DNA of 39,594 nt, from assembly GCF_003350535.1 (NCBI RefSeq), contig NZ_QQBB01000016.1:1-39594 (forward strand), read 5' to 3'. Below, in pieces: positions 14,235 through 22,611 of the stretch. Origin of the DNA: Microvirga subterranea (GTDB taxonomy: Bacteria; Pseudomonadota; Alphaproteobacteria; Rhizobiales; Beijerinckiaceae). A program made the translations under genes and the position numbers. The notes below the pieces were generated by a model that worked only from the letters and a program-made list of their open reading frames with translations, was not told where the DNA came from and did not search any database. The stretch's first letter is position 1; every line of letters starts with the position of its first letter.

Positions 14235-17153
14235 ATGTCTAGTGGCCTGCCCCTCCTGGCCATCGTCGCCCTTCCTTTCATCGGGAGCCTCGTTGCCGCC
14301 TTCCTCCGTCAGGACGCCAGGAACGGCGCTGCCTTCCTGGCCGGAGCGGTGGCCCTCTGCGGTACCGCCCTGACGGCCTTGCAGTATCCGGCTGTTAGTC
14401 ACGGCGGGGTCCTGCACTTCGGCATCGAGTGGCTGCCGACCCTCGGCCTCGACTTCACCTTGCGCATGGACGGCTTCACCTGGCTGTTCGCCATGCTGGT
14501 CACCGGCATCGGCTTCCTGGTCGCACTTTATGCGCGCTATTACATGTCGCCCGCCGACCCGGTGCCGCGCTTCTTCGCGTTCCTGCTCGCCTTCATGGGC
14601 GCCATGCTGGGCATCGTCCTGTCCGGCAACCTCATCCAGCTGGTCTTCTTCTGGGAACTCACCAGTCTCTTCTCCTTCCTCCTGATCGGCTACTGGCACC
14701 ACAACCCCGGCGCCCGCGACGGCGCGCGTTTGGCCCTGACGGTCACGGCCACGGGCGGGCTGTGCCTGCTCGTCGGTGTCCTGCTGATCGGCCACATCGT
14801 CGGCAGCTACGATCTGGATGTGGTGCTGGCTTCGGGGAACAAAATCCGTGGCAGCTCTCTCTATCTTCCGGCCTTGATCCTGGTCCTGCTGGGAGCCCTG
14901 ACGAAGAGCGCGCAGTTTCCGTTCCACTTCTGGCTTCCGCACGCCATGGCCGCGCCCACGCCGGTCTCGGCCTATCTCCACTCGGCCACGATGGTGAAGG
15001 CCGGCGTATTCCTGCTCACCCTTCTCTGGCCGGTTTTGGCGGGGACGGAAGCCTGGTTCTACATCGTGGTGTCGGCCGGGCTCTGCACCCTGGTCCTCGG
15101 GGCCTATGCGGCCATTTTCCAGCAGGACCTGAAGGGTCTGCTGGCCTATTCCACCATCAGCCACCTTGGCCTGATCACGATCCTGCTTGGGCTCAGCAGC
15201 CCGCTCGCGACCGTCGCGGCGGTCTTCCACACCATCAACCACGCCACCTTCAAGGCGTCGCTGTTCATGGCGGCCGGCATCATCGACCACGAGACCGGCA
15301 CCCGCGACATCCGGCGCCTGAGCGGCCTGTTCCGCTTCATGCCGATCACCGCCACCCTGGCGATGGTCGCCGCCGCCGCCATGGCGGGCGTGCCGCTCCT
15401 CAACGGCTTTCTGTCCAAGGAGATGTTCTTCGCCGAGGCGGCGGCCTTCCACGTCGACTCGATGCTCGACCATTCGCTGCCTTGGTTCGCCATGCTGTTC
15501 AGCGCCTTCAGCGTCGCCTACTCCCTGCGGTTCATCCATGGCGTGTTCTTCGGCCCGCCCGCGACCGACCTGCCGCGCAAGCCGCATGAGCCGCCGCATT
15601 GGATGCGCTTTCCGGTCGAGTTCCTCGTCCTGGCATGCCTGCTCGTCGGCGTCCTCCCGGCGCTGACCATCAAGCCCTTTCTCGCGACGGCAGTGCGCTC
15701 CGTCCTGGGCCCCGATACCCCATATTACAGTCTGGCGGTGTGGCACGGCTTCAACGAGCCCCTGCTCATGAGCGTGATCGCGCTCTGCGGCGGCGTGATC
15801 CTGTACTGGCTGCTGCAGGGATATCTCGCGAAAGGCATCGACGGCCCTCCCATCGTGCGCCGCCTCAAGGGCCAGCGCATCTTCGAACGCGTGCTCGTCA
15901 CCCTGTCCTGGAAATGGGCGCGGTCCTTGGAACGCGTTTTCGGCACTCAGCGGCTTCAACCGCAGCTGCGCCTGCTGGTAGCGTTTGCGGTGATCGCGGC
16001 GCTCTGGCCGCTCTATCGTCACGGGCTTGAGCCAGGCTCCCGGCCAGCCACGGGCTTCGACCCTGCCTTCCTCCTGCTCTGGATCGTCGGGGGTCTGTGC
16101 GCCATCGGTGCGGCCTATCAGGCCAAGTATCACCGGCTCGCAGCCATGGTCATGATGGGTGGTGCCGGCCTCGTCACGTGCATCACCTTCGTGTGGTTCT
16201 CGGCGCCCGACCTCGCCATCACTCAGCTCCTCGTCGAGATCGTCACGACGGTGCTGATCCTCCTCGGATTGCGCTGGCTGCCGAAGCGGATCGAAACGGC
16301 GGGTGAAGGCCTGTCGGCCTCGTTTCAGGCGAGAGTGCGTCGGGCACGGGATCTGATGCTGGCCGTAGCGGCCGGAACGGGGATGGCCCTGGTCGTTTAT
16401 GCGATGCTCACGCGTCCGCTCCCCCAAACCATCTCGCGCTACTTCGTCGAGAACGCCTATGCAGAGGGCGGCGGCCGCAACATCGTCAACGTCATCCTGG
16501 TCGACTTCCGCGGCTTCGATACCTTCGGCGAGATTGTGGTGCTCGCCGTGGTGGCGATCACGGTCTTCTCGCTCCTGCGCCGCTTCCGTCCGGCGCCGGA
16601 AAGCGTTGAGGCGCCGGAGCAGCAGCGCGTGCAGGATGCCTATGACAGGGCCATTCCCAGCCGCACGGAGGGCGACACCCTCGCCGACTACCTCACGATT
16701 CCTGCGGTGATCATGCAATGGCTGTTCCCGGTGATCGGGATCGTCGCGATCTACCTGTTCCTGCGCGGCCATGACCTGCCGGGCGGAGGCTTCGCGGCCG
16801 GGGTCACGATGTCGGTCGCTCTCGTCCTGCAATACATGGCGGGCGGAACGCGATGGATCGAGGCGCGGCTGCGGATCCTTCCGATGAGCTGGACGGGCCT
16901 CGGCCTGCTCTGTGCGGCTTTCACCGGAATGGGCGCATGGCTGTTCGGCCATCCGTTCCTGACGTCCTATTTCCAATACCTGGACCTGCCCGTCATCGGC
17001 AAGATCCCGGCCGCCACCGCGCTGCTGTTCGACCTGGGCGTCTTCGCGGTCGTCGTGGGCGCCACGGTGCTCATCCTCATCGCCCTCGCTCACCAGTCGA
17101 TCCGCCGCCCGAAGCCCGCGCCGGTTCCTGCCGCCGAGAAGGAGAATGCATGA
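14235..17153 (+). CDS. mrpA: Mrp Na+(K+)/H+ antiporter, fused subunits A and B
   Basis: The 972-aa protein is the largest subunit of the multi-subunit Mrp/Mnh/Pha antiporter, which expels Na+ or K+ using the proton gradient and supports alkali and salt tolerance. The complex-I (NuoL-like) part covers about 60-430: FFWELTSLFSFLLIGYW near 138, HAMAAPTPVSAYLHSATMVKAG near 236 with Lys255, and MAGVPLLNGFLSKEMFF near 380. A DUF4040-type segment (FSAPDLAITQLLVEIVTTV) follows near 655. From about 818 (DYLTIPAVIMQW) to 960 comes a complete MrpB domain, LRGHDLPGGGFAAG included, so A and B are fused as in rhizobial PhaAB. GGAAGGAG lies 12 nt before the ATG. It overlaps mrpC by four bases. Confidence 0.95.
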   Translation: MSSGLPLLAIVALPFIGSLVAAFLRQDARNGAAFLAGAVALCGTALTALQYPAVSHGGVLHFGIEWLPTLGLDFTLRMDGFTWLFAMLVTGIGFLVALYARYYMSPADPVPRFFAFLLAFMGAMLGIVLSGNLIQLVFFWELTSLFSFLLIGYWHHNPGARDGARLALTVTATGGLCLLVGVLLIGHIVGSYDLDVVLASGNKIRGSSLYLPALILVLLGALTKSAQFPFHFWLPHAMAAPTPVSAYLHSATMVKAGVFLLTLLWPVLAGTEAWFYIVVSAGLCTLVLGAYAAIFQQDLKGLLAYSTISHLGLITILLGLSSPLATVAAVFHTINHATFKASLFMAAGIIDHETGTRDIRRLSGLFRFMPITATLAMVAAAAMAGVPLLNGFLSKEMFFAEAAAFHVDSMLDHSLPWFAMLFSAFSVAYSLRFIHGVFFGPPATDLPRKPHEPPHWMRFPVEFLVLACLLVGVLPALTIKPFLATAVRSVLGPDTPYYSLAVWHGFNEPLLMSVIALCGGVILYWLLQGYLAKGIDGPPIVRRLKGQRIFERVLVTLSWKWARSLERVFGTQRLQPQLRLLVAFAVIAALWPLYRHGLEPGSRPATGFDPAFLLLWIVGGLCAIGAAYQAKYHRLAAMVMMGGAGLVTCITFVWFSAPDLAITQLLVEIVTTVLILLGLRWLPKRIETAGEGLSASFQARVRRARDLMLAVAAGTGMALVVYAMLTRPLPQTISRYFVENAYAEGGGRNIVNVILVDFRGFDTFGEIVVLAVVAITVFSLLRRFRPAPESVEAPEQQRVQDAYDRAIPSRTEGDTLADYLTIPAVIMQWLFPVIGIVAIYLFLRGHDLPGGGFAAGVTMSVALVLQYMAGGTRWIEARLRILPMSWTGLGLLCAAFTGMGAWLFGHPFLTSYFQYLDLPVIGKIPAATALLFDLGVFAVVVGATVLILIALAHQSIRRPKPAPVPAAEKENA

Positions 17154-17497
17154 TTGAGCTCATCTTCGCGCTCGCGGTCGGCATTCTGACCGCCTCTGGA
17201 GTGTGGCTTCTGCTACGCCCGCGCACGTTCCAGGTCATCATCGGGCTGTCCCTGCTGTCCTATGCGGTGAACCTGTTCATCTTCGGCATGGGCAGGCTGC
17301 GGATCGGATCCCCTCCGGTCCTGCAGAATCCCGAGGTGGTCGACCCGGCGCTCTACACCGATCCACTGCCCCAGGCGCTGGTCCTCACCGCCATCGTCAT
17401 CAGCTTCGCGATGACGGCCCTGTTCCTCGTTGTCCTGCTCGCCTCGCGCGGCCTGACGGGCACCGACCACGTAGACGGCCGTGAGGACGCGCAATGA
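17150..17497 (+). CDS. mrpC: Mrp antiporter subunit C (NuoK-like)
   Basis: The 115-aa protein with three membrane segments is homologous to NuoK. VIIGLSLLSYAVNLFIFGMG and the following DPLPQALVLTAIVISFAMTAL carry the conserved pattern of MrpC. It begins at the ATG overlapping the mrpA stop (ATGA) and ends overlapping mrpD in the same way. AAGGAG sits six bases before its start. Confidence 0.95.
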   Translation: MIELIFALAVGILTASGVWLLLRPRTFQVIIGLSLLSYAVNLFIFGMGRLRIGSPPVLQNPEVVDPALYTDPLPQALVLTAIVISFAMTALFLVVLLASRGLTGTDHVDGREDAQ

Positions 17498-19116
17498 CAG
17501 GCGCGCTCGACCACCTGATCATCGTCCCGATCCTGCTGCCGCTCGTCTCCGGCGCGGTGATGCTGCTCCTCGATGAGCGGCTCCGCACGATCAAGGCCGC
17601 CATCGGGGTCGCAACGACGATCGCCCTGCTGATCGTGTCGATCATGCTGCTCCGCATGGCAGACATGATGCCGCCGGGATCCGGCGTGAGGACGTACGAG
17701 CTCGGCAACTGGCCGGCTCCGTACGGCATCGTGCTCGTGCTGGATCGGCTCGCGGCCCTGATGCTCGTGCTGACGAGCGTGCTGGGCCTCACGACATTGC
17801 TGTATTCGCTCGCGCGGTGGCACCGTGCGGGGCCGCGGTTCCACACCATCTTCCAGCTTCAACTCATGGGGCTCAACGGCGCCTTTCTGACCGGAGACCT
17901 GTTCAACCTCTTCGTGTTCTTCGAGGTGCTGCTGGCGGCGTCCTACGGCCTCGTTCTGCACGGGGACGGGGTCGGACGGGTCAGGGCGGGCCTTGCCTAC
18001 ATCGCCATCAACCTGACAGGATCGTTTCTCTTCCTCATCGGTGCCAGTCTGGCATATGGCGTTACCGGCACCCTCAACATGGCGGACCTCGCCCATCGCA
18101 TTCCGGCCCTAGCGCCGGGCGATGCGGCGCTGTTCGCCGCCGCGGCGGCGGTTCTCGGCACCGCCTTCCTGATGAAGGCAGGGGCCTGGCCGCTCAACTT
18201 CTGGCTCCCGACGACCTATGCGGCCTCCTCTGCGCCGGCCGCCGCCATCTTTGCCATCATGAGCAAATTAGGCGTCTACGTGATCCTGCGCCTGTGGACG
18301 CTGGTGTTCGGCCCGGACGCAGGATCCCTCGCGGGGTTCGGCGGCGAATGGCTGCTGATCGGCGGCATGCTGACCATGGTGTTCGGCACCATCGGAGTTC
18401 TGGCCTCGCAGACCCTGTCGCGGCTCGCCGGATGCAGCGTCCTCATCTCGTCGGGAACGGTGCTCGCCGCCATCGGCACTGGCGGCGGCGCAGTCATCGG
18501 CTCGGCCCTGTTCTATCTCGTCAGCTCCACTTTGGGCATTGCTGCGCTGTTCCTGCTCGTCGAGTTGGTTGAGCGCCTGCGTGGCCCCGGTGCTGACGTC
18601 CTGGCCGTGACCATGGAAGCCTATGGCGAGGCTGAAGACGAGAGCGACGACAAGGAGATCGGCGTGGCCATCCCGGCTACGGTGGCCCTCCTGGGCGGCA
18701 GCTTCATCGCCTGCGCCCTGCTCCTGGCCGGCCTTCCGCCCCTGTCCGGCTTCATCGGCAAGTTCGGCATGATGGCGGCGATGCTGCGGTCGGACGGCGG
18801 CACGGTCCAGGTCTCGACCTGGCTTCTGATCGGCCTGCTGACGGTGTCGGGCCTGGCGACGCTGATTGCCATGACCAGGACCGGGATCAACAGCTTCTGG
18901 GCTCGCATGGACGACAGCGTCCCCCGGGTACGCATCATCGAGATGGCTCCCGTGCTCGCCCTGCTGCTGATCTGCCTCGGCCTCACCGTCGGCGGCGGCC
19001 CCGCCATGCGCTACATGGAGGCGACCACGCAGGCTCTCCGGACTCCGCAGGACTACGTGACGGGCGTGCTGTCGGCACAGAGGCCCGGGTCGAATGGTGC
19101 GGAGGTTCGCCCATGA
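17494..19116 (+). CDS. mrpD: Mrp antiporter subunit D (NuoM/N-like)
   Basis: The 540-aa protein has about fourteen membrane helices and is one of the two large antiporter-like subunits of the complex. GDLFNLFVFFEVLLAASYGL near residue 136 holds the conserved Glu. AGAWPLNFWLPTTYAASSAPAAAIFAIMSKLGVY near 230-260 holds the conserved Lys, and LLAGLPPLSGFIGKFGM near 410 is typical of MrpD. It overlaps both neighbours by four bases, so stoichiometric coupled translation is expected. Confidence 0.95.
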   Translation: MTGALDHLIIVPILLPLVSGAVMLLLDERLRTIKAAIGVATTIALLIVSIMLLRMADMMPPGSGVRTYELGNWPAPYGIVLVLDRLAALMLVLTSVLGLTTLLYSLARWHRAGPRFHTIFQLQLMGLNGAFLTGDLFNLFVFFEVLLAASYGLVLHGDGVGRVRAGLAYIAINLTGSFLFLIGASLAYGVTGTLNMADLAHRIPALAPGDAALFAAAAAVLGTAFLMKAGAWPLNFWLPTTYAASSAPAAAIFAIMSKLGVYVILRLWTLVFGPDAGSLAGFGGEWLLIGGMLTMVFGTIGVLASQTLSRLAGCSVLISSGTVLAAIGTGGGAVIGSALFYLVSSTLGIAALFLLVELVERLRGPGADVLAVTMEAYGEAEDESDDKEIGVAIPATVALLGGSFIACALLLAGLPPLSGFIGKFGMMAAMLRSDGGTVQVSTWLLIGLLTVSGLATLIAMTRTGINSFWARMDDSVPRVRIIEMAPVLALLLICLGLTVGGGPAMRYMEATTQALRTPQDYVTGVLSAQRPGSNGAEVRP

Positions 19117-19601
19117 GCTGGCTTCTGCCCTACCCTCTCCTGTCCGCTGTCCTGCTCGTCCTATGGCTCCTGCTGAACCAGAGCATGTCGCCCGGTCATC
19201 TGATGCTGGGAAGCGTGCTCGCCGTCTTGGCCTCCTGGGCCATGGCGGCGCTTCGGCCCGAGAAGCCGCGCATCCGCCGCCCCGGCGCGGCCTTGCGCCT
19301 TCTCGGCATGGTGGTGACCGACATCCTCCGCTCGAACCTCGCGGTCGGGCAGATCATCCTGCGCTCCCGGGAGCCGGGGATGAATGCAGGCTTCATGACC
19401 ATCCCGCTCGACCTGCGCGACCGCCACGGGCTTGCCGTCCTATCCATCATCATCACCTCGACCCCCGGCACGATCTGGGTGAACTATGACGCCGCCAAGG
19501 GCACCCTGCTGCTGCACGTCCTCGACTTGGTCGACGAGACGGTGTGGATCCGCACGATCAAGGACCGTTATGAGCGGCGGCTGATGGAGATCTTCGAATG
19601 A
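19113..19601 (+). CDS. mrpE: Mrp antiporter subunit E
   Basis: The 162-aa protein has two or three N-terminal helices and a soluble C-terminal half. NQSMSPGHLMLGSVLA near residue 23, LRSREPGMNAGFMTIPLDLRD near 88 and SIIITSTPGTIWVNYD near 115 are the MrpE consensus stretches. MrpE helps assemble or stabilise the complex. The gene overlaps mrpD and mrpF by ATGA junctions. Confidence 0.95.
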   Translation: MSWLLPYPLLSAVLLVLWLLLNQSMSPGHLMLGSVLAVLASWAMAALRPEKPRIRRPGAALRLLGMVVTDILRSNLAVGQIILRSREPGMNAGFMTIPLDLRDRHGLAVLSIIITSTPGTIWVNYDAAKGTLLLHVLDLVDETVWIRTIKDRYERRLMEIFE

Positions 19602-19882
19602 GCGCCATCGTAATCTTCGGATGGGCCATCACCAGCGCTCAGATCATGCTCGGCATGGCGATGTGCTGCGCCACCTACCGTCTCGTTGTCGGTCCGCGGG
19701 CGCAGGATCGCATCCTGGGGCTGGATACCCTCTACGTGAACGCGATGCTGATGCTCGTCACGTTCGGCATTCGCACGGGCAGCAGCCTGTACTTCGAGGC
19801 GGCGCTGATCATTGGCCTCCTCGGGTTCGTAGCGACTGTGGCGCTTGCCAAGTTCCTCATGCGCGGCGAGGTGATCGAATGA
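19598..19882 (+). CDS. mrpF: Mrp antiporter subunit F
   Basis: The 94-aa protein has three helices. The pattern YRLVVGPRAQDRILGLDTLYVNAM (residues about 27-50) is the MrpF signature, with the Asp residues of RILGLDTL in the membrane. It overlaps mrpE and mrpG by four bases each. Confidence 0.94.
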   Translation: MSAIVIFGWAITSAQIMLGMAMCCATYRLVVGPRAQDRILGLDTLYVNAMLMLVTFGIRTGSSLYFEAALIIGLLGFVATVALAKFLMRGEVIE

Positions 19883-20250
19883 GTGCCGCAGCGAATCTGC
19901 CCGCCTGGGCCGCGCTGCTGACGGCCGTCCTCGTGCTCGTCGGAGCGGCCGTCACGCTGATCGGGTCGCTCGGGCTCCTGCGGTTGGGAAACTTCTATGC
20001 GCGCGTCCATGCGCCCACGCTCGGAACCACGGCAGGAATGGCAAGCATCCTGGCCGGATCCGCACTCTGCTTCAGCCTTCTCGAGGCGCGGCCGGTCGTC
20101 CACGAGATCCTGATTGCCGTGTTCGTCACCCTGACCACGCCGGTGACCTTGATGCTGCTCGTCCGGGCTGCGCTCTACCGCGACCGGACGGAGGGCAGCC
20201 GGGACGTTCCGGCAGCCGAAGCGGCAGAGGAGCTTACTCCTCGGAGATAG
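19879..20250 (+). CDS. mrpG: Mrp antiporter subunit G
   Basis: The 123-aa protein has three helices. IGSLGLLRLGNFYARVHAPT (about 28-48) and FVTLTTPVTLMLLVRAALYRD near 85 identify MrpG. The last 20 residues are acidic and variable. It starts in the stop of mrpF and completes the subunit set AB-C-D-E-F-G. A 41-aa membrane peptide gene follows 25 nt later. Confidence 0.94.
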   Translation: MSAAANLPAWAALLTAVLVLVGAAVTLIGSLGLLRLGNFYARVHAPTLGTTAGMASILAGSALCFSLLEARPVVHEILIAVFVTLTTPVTLMLLVRAALYRDRTEGSRDVPAAEAAEELTPRR

Positions 20251-20275
20251 GGACCGGGCCGAAAGGAGCGTATGC

Positions 20276-20401
20276 ATGACCGATGCACCCGGACGGCAAT
20301 CCCGCCAAGACCGGCGAAAGGATGCCGATCTGATGTTCTGGTACTGGCTTCCCTTGGTCGGAGCCTCGTTTGGTATCCTCGGCTGGTTGAGCGGCTCCTA
20401 G
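20276..20401 (+). CDS. Single-span membrane peptide at the end of the mrp operon
   Basis: The 41-aa reading frame starts at ATG 20276, seven bases after AAGGAG. A basic, polar head (MTDAPGRQSRQDRRKDADL) is followed by one hydrophobic segment (MFWYWLPLVGASFGILGWLS). The strong ribosome site and 25-nt distance from mrpG argue for a real operon member. A second ATG four bases upstream opens another frame without homology. Its TAG overlaps the TAG of the convergent XRE gene. It could be an accessory peptide of the antiporter, as CydX is for bd oxidase; that is inference, and I recognise no family. Confidence 0.6.
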   Translation: MTDAPGRQSRQDRRKDADLMFWYWLPLVGASFGILGWLSGS

Positions 20402-20640
20402 CCGACAGGCTTCCGGAGCCGTACGCCAGGGCCGGCCTCGTCGGATGGGATCAGAAGCGCTCCCCCACGCTCCAAGGCCGCCACGACTTGAGCAGCCGTC
20501 GCGGGATGGAGGTGATGGCGGCCATTCTCGAAATCGCGAATGGTGCTCCGCGAAACATCCGCCCGTTCGGCGAGCTCCTCCTGTGTCCAGTTCAGCAGGC
20601 CACGGGCGGCGCGGCATTGTTCGGGAGACAATAGCGGCAT
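20398..20640 (-). CDS. Small XRE-family HTH regulator
   Basis: The 80-aa protein is almost wholly one Cro/C1-type HTH: QCRAARGLLNWTQEELAERADVSRSTIRDFENGRH (about 8-43), then an amphipathic helix. Pro and basic residues end it. Such one-domain proteins are common in alphaproteobacteria and mostly uncharacterised. It faces the mrp operon tail to tail with a 3-nt overlap. Nothing suggests a toxin partner. Its ribosome site is weak, and its target is unknown. Confidence 0.85.
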   Translation of the reverse strand: MPLLSPEQCRAARGLLNWTQEELAERADVSRSTIRDFENGRHHLHPATAAQVVAALERGGALLIPSDEAGPGVRLRKPVG

Positions 20641-21038
20641 TCAGGATGCTCTCGCACAGGCGACGCCCGGTCGCCCATTATGGTTGAACTTAGGGCATCG
20701 GCGCGGTCGGGCAAGCAGACCGATGCTGACCGCCTACTCCCTTCGCGTACGCGCCTGCACTGCCCGCAACCTTGCAATCGCGGGCAACAGGGCTATCTTG
20801 ATGGTGTCATGATGACGTTCGCGAAATATCTTCGCCTTCTGGCGCACGCGGGCTGCCTAAAAGCAGGCAGGTAAGCCCCAGGGGCCGGCCCGACCAGCAG
20901 TGGTCGCCGACGCTCCGGGGCATCCAATCGCTCATACGATCATTGATGCGCCGCTGAGGCGCGCGCCGGACCGTCACGCCCGCCCTGTAGGAACGTGCGT
21001 CAGCGCGTCCGGCAGTTGACCGCTTCGAGGAGATTTCC
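20641..21038. other. 398-nt intergenic region with dyads
   Basis: No supportable gene. Dyads: GCATCGG (20695-20701) with CCGATGC (20720-20726), similar in its arms to the palindromic element at 7912; TGCCCGC (20761-20767) with GCGGGCA (20780-20786); and CTGCCT/AGGCAG around 20855-20870. The region should hold promoters for the XRE gene on one side and the first Rnk-like gene on the other. The Rnk-like gene has GAGGAGA eight bases before its ATG. Confidence 0.5.
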
Positions 21039-21485
21039 ATGAACGCGCAACATCGTCTTCCGCCAATTACCCTCGCGACCAGCGACTACAACCGCCTGCT
21101 GTTCACCGCGATGATCCGACAGAACCAGGACCGCCCGACACCGGACTTCCTGCTCAAGGAACTGCGTCGCGCGGACGTTTGCCATCCGGCGGCACTGCCG
21201 GAGGATGTCGTCTCGACGAACTGCCGGGTGATCTACCGCATCGACGACGAGCCGAAGTCGCGTGCGCACCTGCTCGTCCACTCGGAGGACCTGACCTGGC
21301 CCGGTGCGGAGATCTCTGTGACCACGCCGCTGGGAACGGCGCTCCTGGGCCTGCGCGTCGGCGATCGCATGTCGTTCGTGGAGGATGGCAGGATTCATGA
21401 GGTGTACGTAGAGGACATCGGCATCCGCTTCCTGGACGATGGTTCGACGGTGACGCGCACCCCTGGCGGCATCACGTGGACATGA
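21039..21485 (+). CDS. Rnk-like protein 1 (GreA/GreB C-terminal fold)
   Basis: A 148-aa protein of the family annotated as nucleoside diphosphate kinase regulator. It begins LPPITLATSDYNRLLFTAM, the family's opening strand and helix, then LLKELRRADVC and LPEDVVSTNCRVIYRID. The FKBP-like GreA C-terminal domain follows: HLLVHSEDLTWPGAEISVTTPLGTALLGLRVGDRMSF (about 77-115). Rnk binds RNA polymerase near the secondary channel and competes with Gre factors, but lacks their long coiled coil. This copy is closest to copy 3 in the window (shared LRRA-xxC, DVV and GLRVGDRM). Strong ribosome site (GAGGAG). Its stop overlaps the next paralogue. Confidence 0.85.
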   Translation: MNAQHRLPPITLATSDYNRLLFTAMIRQNQDRPTPDFLLKELRRADVCHPAALPEDVVSTNCRVIYRIDDEPKSRAHLLVHSEDLTWPGAEISVTTPLGTALLGLRVGDRMSFVEDGRIHEVYVEDIGIRFLDDGSTVTRTPGGITWT

Positions 21486-21937
21486 GGCGAAGAGAGACCG
21501 TGATCAAGCAAGAAACCCTTCCGCCGCTGACGATCTCGACGGGTGACTACGACAGGCTCGCCTTCCTCGCATCGTTCGGCCTGAGCAATCAACGGGACCG
21601 CCCGGCCGCGGCGATGCTCGCCAATGAGCTGATCCGGGCCATGGTCCTGACACCACGGGCCATTCCGCCGTTCGTTGCCACGATGCACTCACGGCTGGAG
21701 TTCCGTGATGACGTCACCTGGACTGTCCGGCGCGCCATGCTGGTTTATCCTGATGAGGATAGCAGGGAAGCGGATTGTGTCTGCGTGCTGTCGCCGGAAG
21801 GCGCAGCGCTGATCGGCCTCAGCGAGGGTCAGTCGATCACGTGGCGGACGCCCGAGGGATGGCGGAGCCTGACGCTCCTGCGCGTCCTTCATCAGCCGCA
21901 TGGACGCTTCGTCGAACCATGGAGGGAACTGTCATGA
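21482..21937 (+). CDS. Rnk-like protein 2
   Basis: The 151-aa paralogue is translationally coupled to copy 1. ATG 21482 overlaps the previous TGA; GTG 21500, just after GAGAGACC, is an alternative start giving MIKQETLPPLTISTGDYDRL. The order is the same as in copy 1: helix MLANELIRAMVL, AIPPFVATMHSRLEFRDD, then RRAMLVYPDEDSREADCVCVLSPEGAALIGLSEGQSITW. It is closest to copy 5 (shared RRAMLVYP, GAALIGLSE-xQS and a C-terminal RV-xx-QP) rather than to its neighbour. A tandem duplication of copy 1 is therefore unlikely. It overlaps the following 35-aa peptide gene. Confidence 0.82.
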   Translation: MRRRETVIKQETLPPLTISTGDYDRLAFLASFGLSNQRDRPAAAMLANELIRAMVLTPRAIPPFVATMHSRLEFRDDVTWTVRRAMLVYPDEDSREADCVCVLSPEGAALIGLSEGQSITWRTPEGWRSLTLLRVLHQPHGRFVEPWRELS

Positions 21938-22041
21938 CGGACCAGGTGCTGTCCTCCATCGTGCTCATTCTGGCCTGCTTCCTTGTCTACCAGGCAGTCA
22001 TCCGTTCAGGCGCCCCGCGCCCCGACGATCACGAGGCTTGA
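21934..22041 (+). CDS. 35-aa single-span membrane peptide coupled to Rnk-like 2
   Basis: The ATG at 21934 overlaps the upstream stop (ATGA) and is preceded by GGAGGGA. The product is MTDQVLSSIVLILACFLVYQ plus AVIRSGAPRPDDHEA: one transmembrane helix with a charged tail. Coupling and the strong ribosome site make a real gene likely. I recognise no family. Only two bases separate its stop from another ATG (22044), whose frame runs into the antisense of the next gene and is not called. Confidence 0.55.
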   Translation: MTDQVLSSIVLILACFLVYQAVIRSGAPRPDDHEA

Positions 22042-22133
22042 GAATGAACGTTCGCGACTCCTTCCACGAGGCGGCCGAGATCGCGGACGGGCCGGCTCCG
22101 GATCATGCAGGCGCATCCCCTCTCCGGACGGCG

Positions 22134-22151
22134 GCCGGCCTTCGGGCCGGC
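22134..22151. terminator. Bidirectional hairpin between convergent genes
   Basis: GCCGGCC-TTCG-GGCCGGC is a perfect 7-bp stem with the very stable TTCG loop. It lies between the rightward Rnk1-Rnk2-peptide operon and the stop of leftward Rnk-like 3. No T-run follows on either strand. Confidence 0.6.
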
Positions 22152-22161
22152 TGCGTGCACC

Positions 22162-22563
22162 TCACAAGGCGCCGACGATCTTCGGGCCCACAGCTTCGAC
22201 GCGCACGTCGATCGGTTCGTCCGAGCCCAACAGAGGCATGCGGTCGCCGACGCGCAATCCGAGCAGCGACAATCCGACCGGGGTCAGGACCGACACCTCG
22301 GCCGGCGGCCACATGCGGTCGTCCGGGTGGATCAGCATGCGCTTCTCCGGCGCGTCCTTGCCGGTGATTCGGTAGGTGACGAAGGTATCGAGGGTAACGA
22401 CATCGTCCGGGAGCCTGTCCGGCTCGCACAAGGACGCCCGGCGCAGCTCCTGAAGCAGGTGCGGTGCGAGCGGGTGCGCCTGCTCGGCGAGGCATTCCGC
22501 CGTGTGCATCAGCCGCCGGTGATCGCGCGCCGTGACGATGATAGATGGCAGATGGTGTTTCAT
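22162..22563 (-). CDS. Rnk-like protein 3
   Basis: The 133-aa protein begins MKHHLPSIIVTARDHRRLMH, has the LLQELRRASLCEPDRLPDDVV helix and loop, and the core MLIHPDDRMWPPAEVSVLTPVGLSLLGLRVGDRMPL. The GreA-C-like fold spans about 60-130. Its nearest relative in the window is copy 1, which lies on the other strand facing it. AAGGGGA precedes the ATG. It is the last of the leftward series speD-speE-ridA-Rnk3, separated from the RidA gene by about 50 nt. Confidence 0.83.
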   Translation of the reverse strand: MKHHLPSIIVTARDHRRLMHTAECLAEQAHPLAPHLLQELRRASLCEPDRLPDDVVTLDTFVTYRITGKDAPEKRMLIHPDDRMWPPAEVSVLTPVGLSLLGLRVGDRMPLLGSDEPIDVRVEAVGPKIVGAL

Positions 22564-22611
22564 GCGGATCCCCTTGCCCGAGCTCGTCGGCTGCGTGGCA
22601 ACGCTCGGAAC

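Noticed and set aside
14181..17093. 970-codon open frame on the minus strand opposite mrpA
   Set aside because: Its product is a low-complexity mix of Arg, Glu, Gln, His and Asp, the usual mirror of a GC-rich membrane gene; mrpA on the + strand is unmistakable.
20398..20640. XRE protein and the 41-aa peptide as a toxin-antitoxin pair
   Set aside because: They are convergent rather than co-transcribed, and the peptide belongs by spacing and ribosome site to the mrp operon.
21039..21937. Rnk-like 1 and 2 as a simple tandem duplication
   Set aside because: Each is more like a distant copy (3 and 5 respectively) than like its neighbour.
22044..22367. ATG two bases after the 35-aa peptide gene, opening a rightward frame
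   Set aside because: It runs through the terminator hairpin and then antisense to Rnk-like 3, with Arg/Pro-rich shadow composition.
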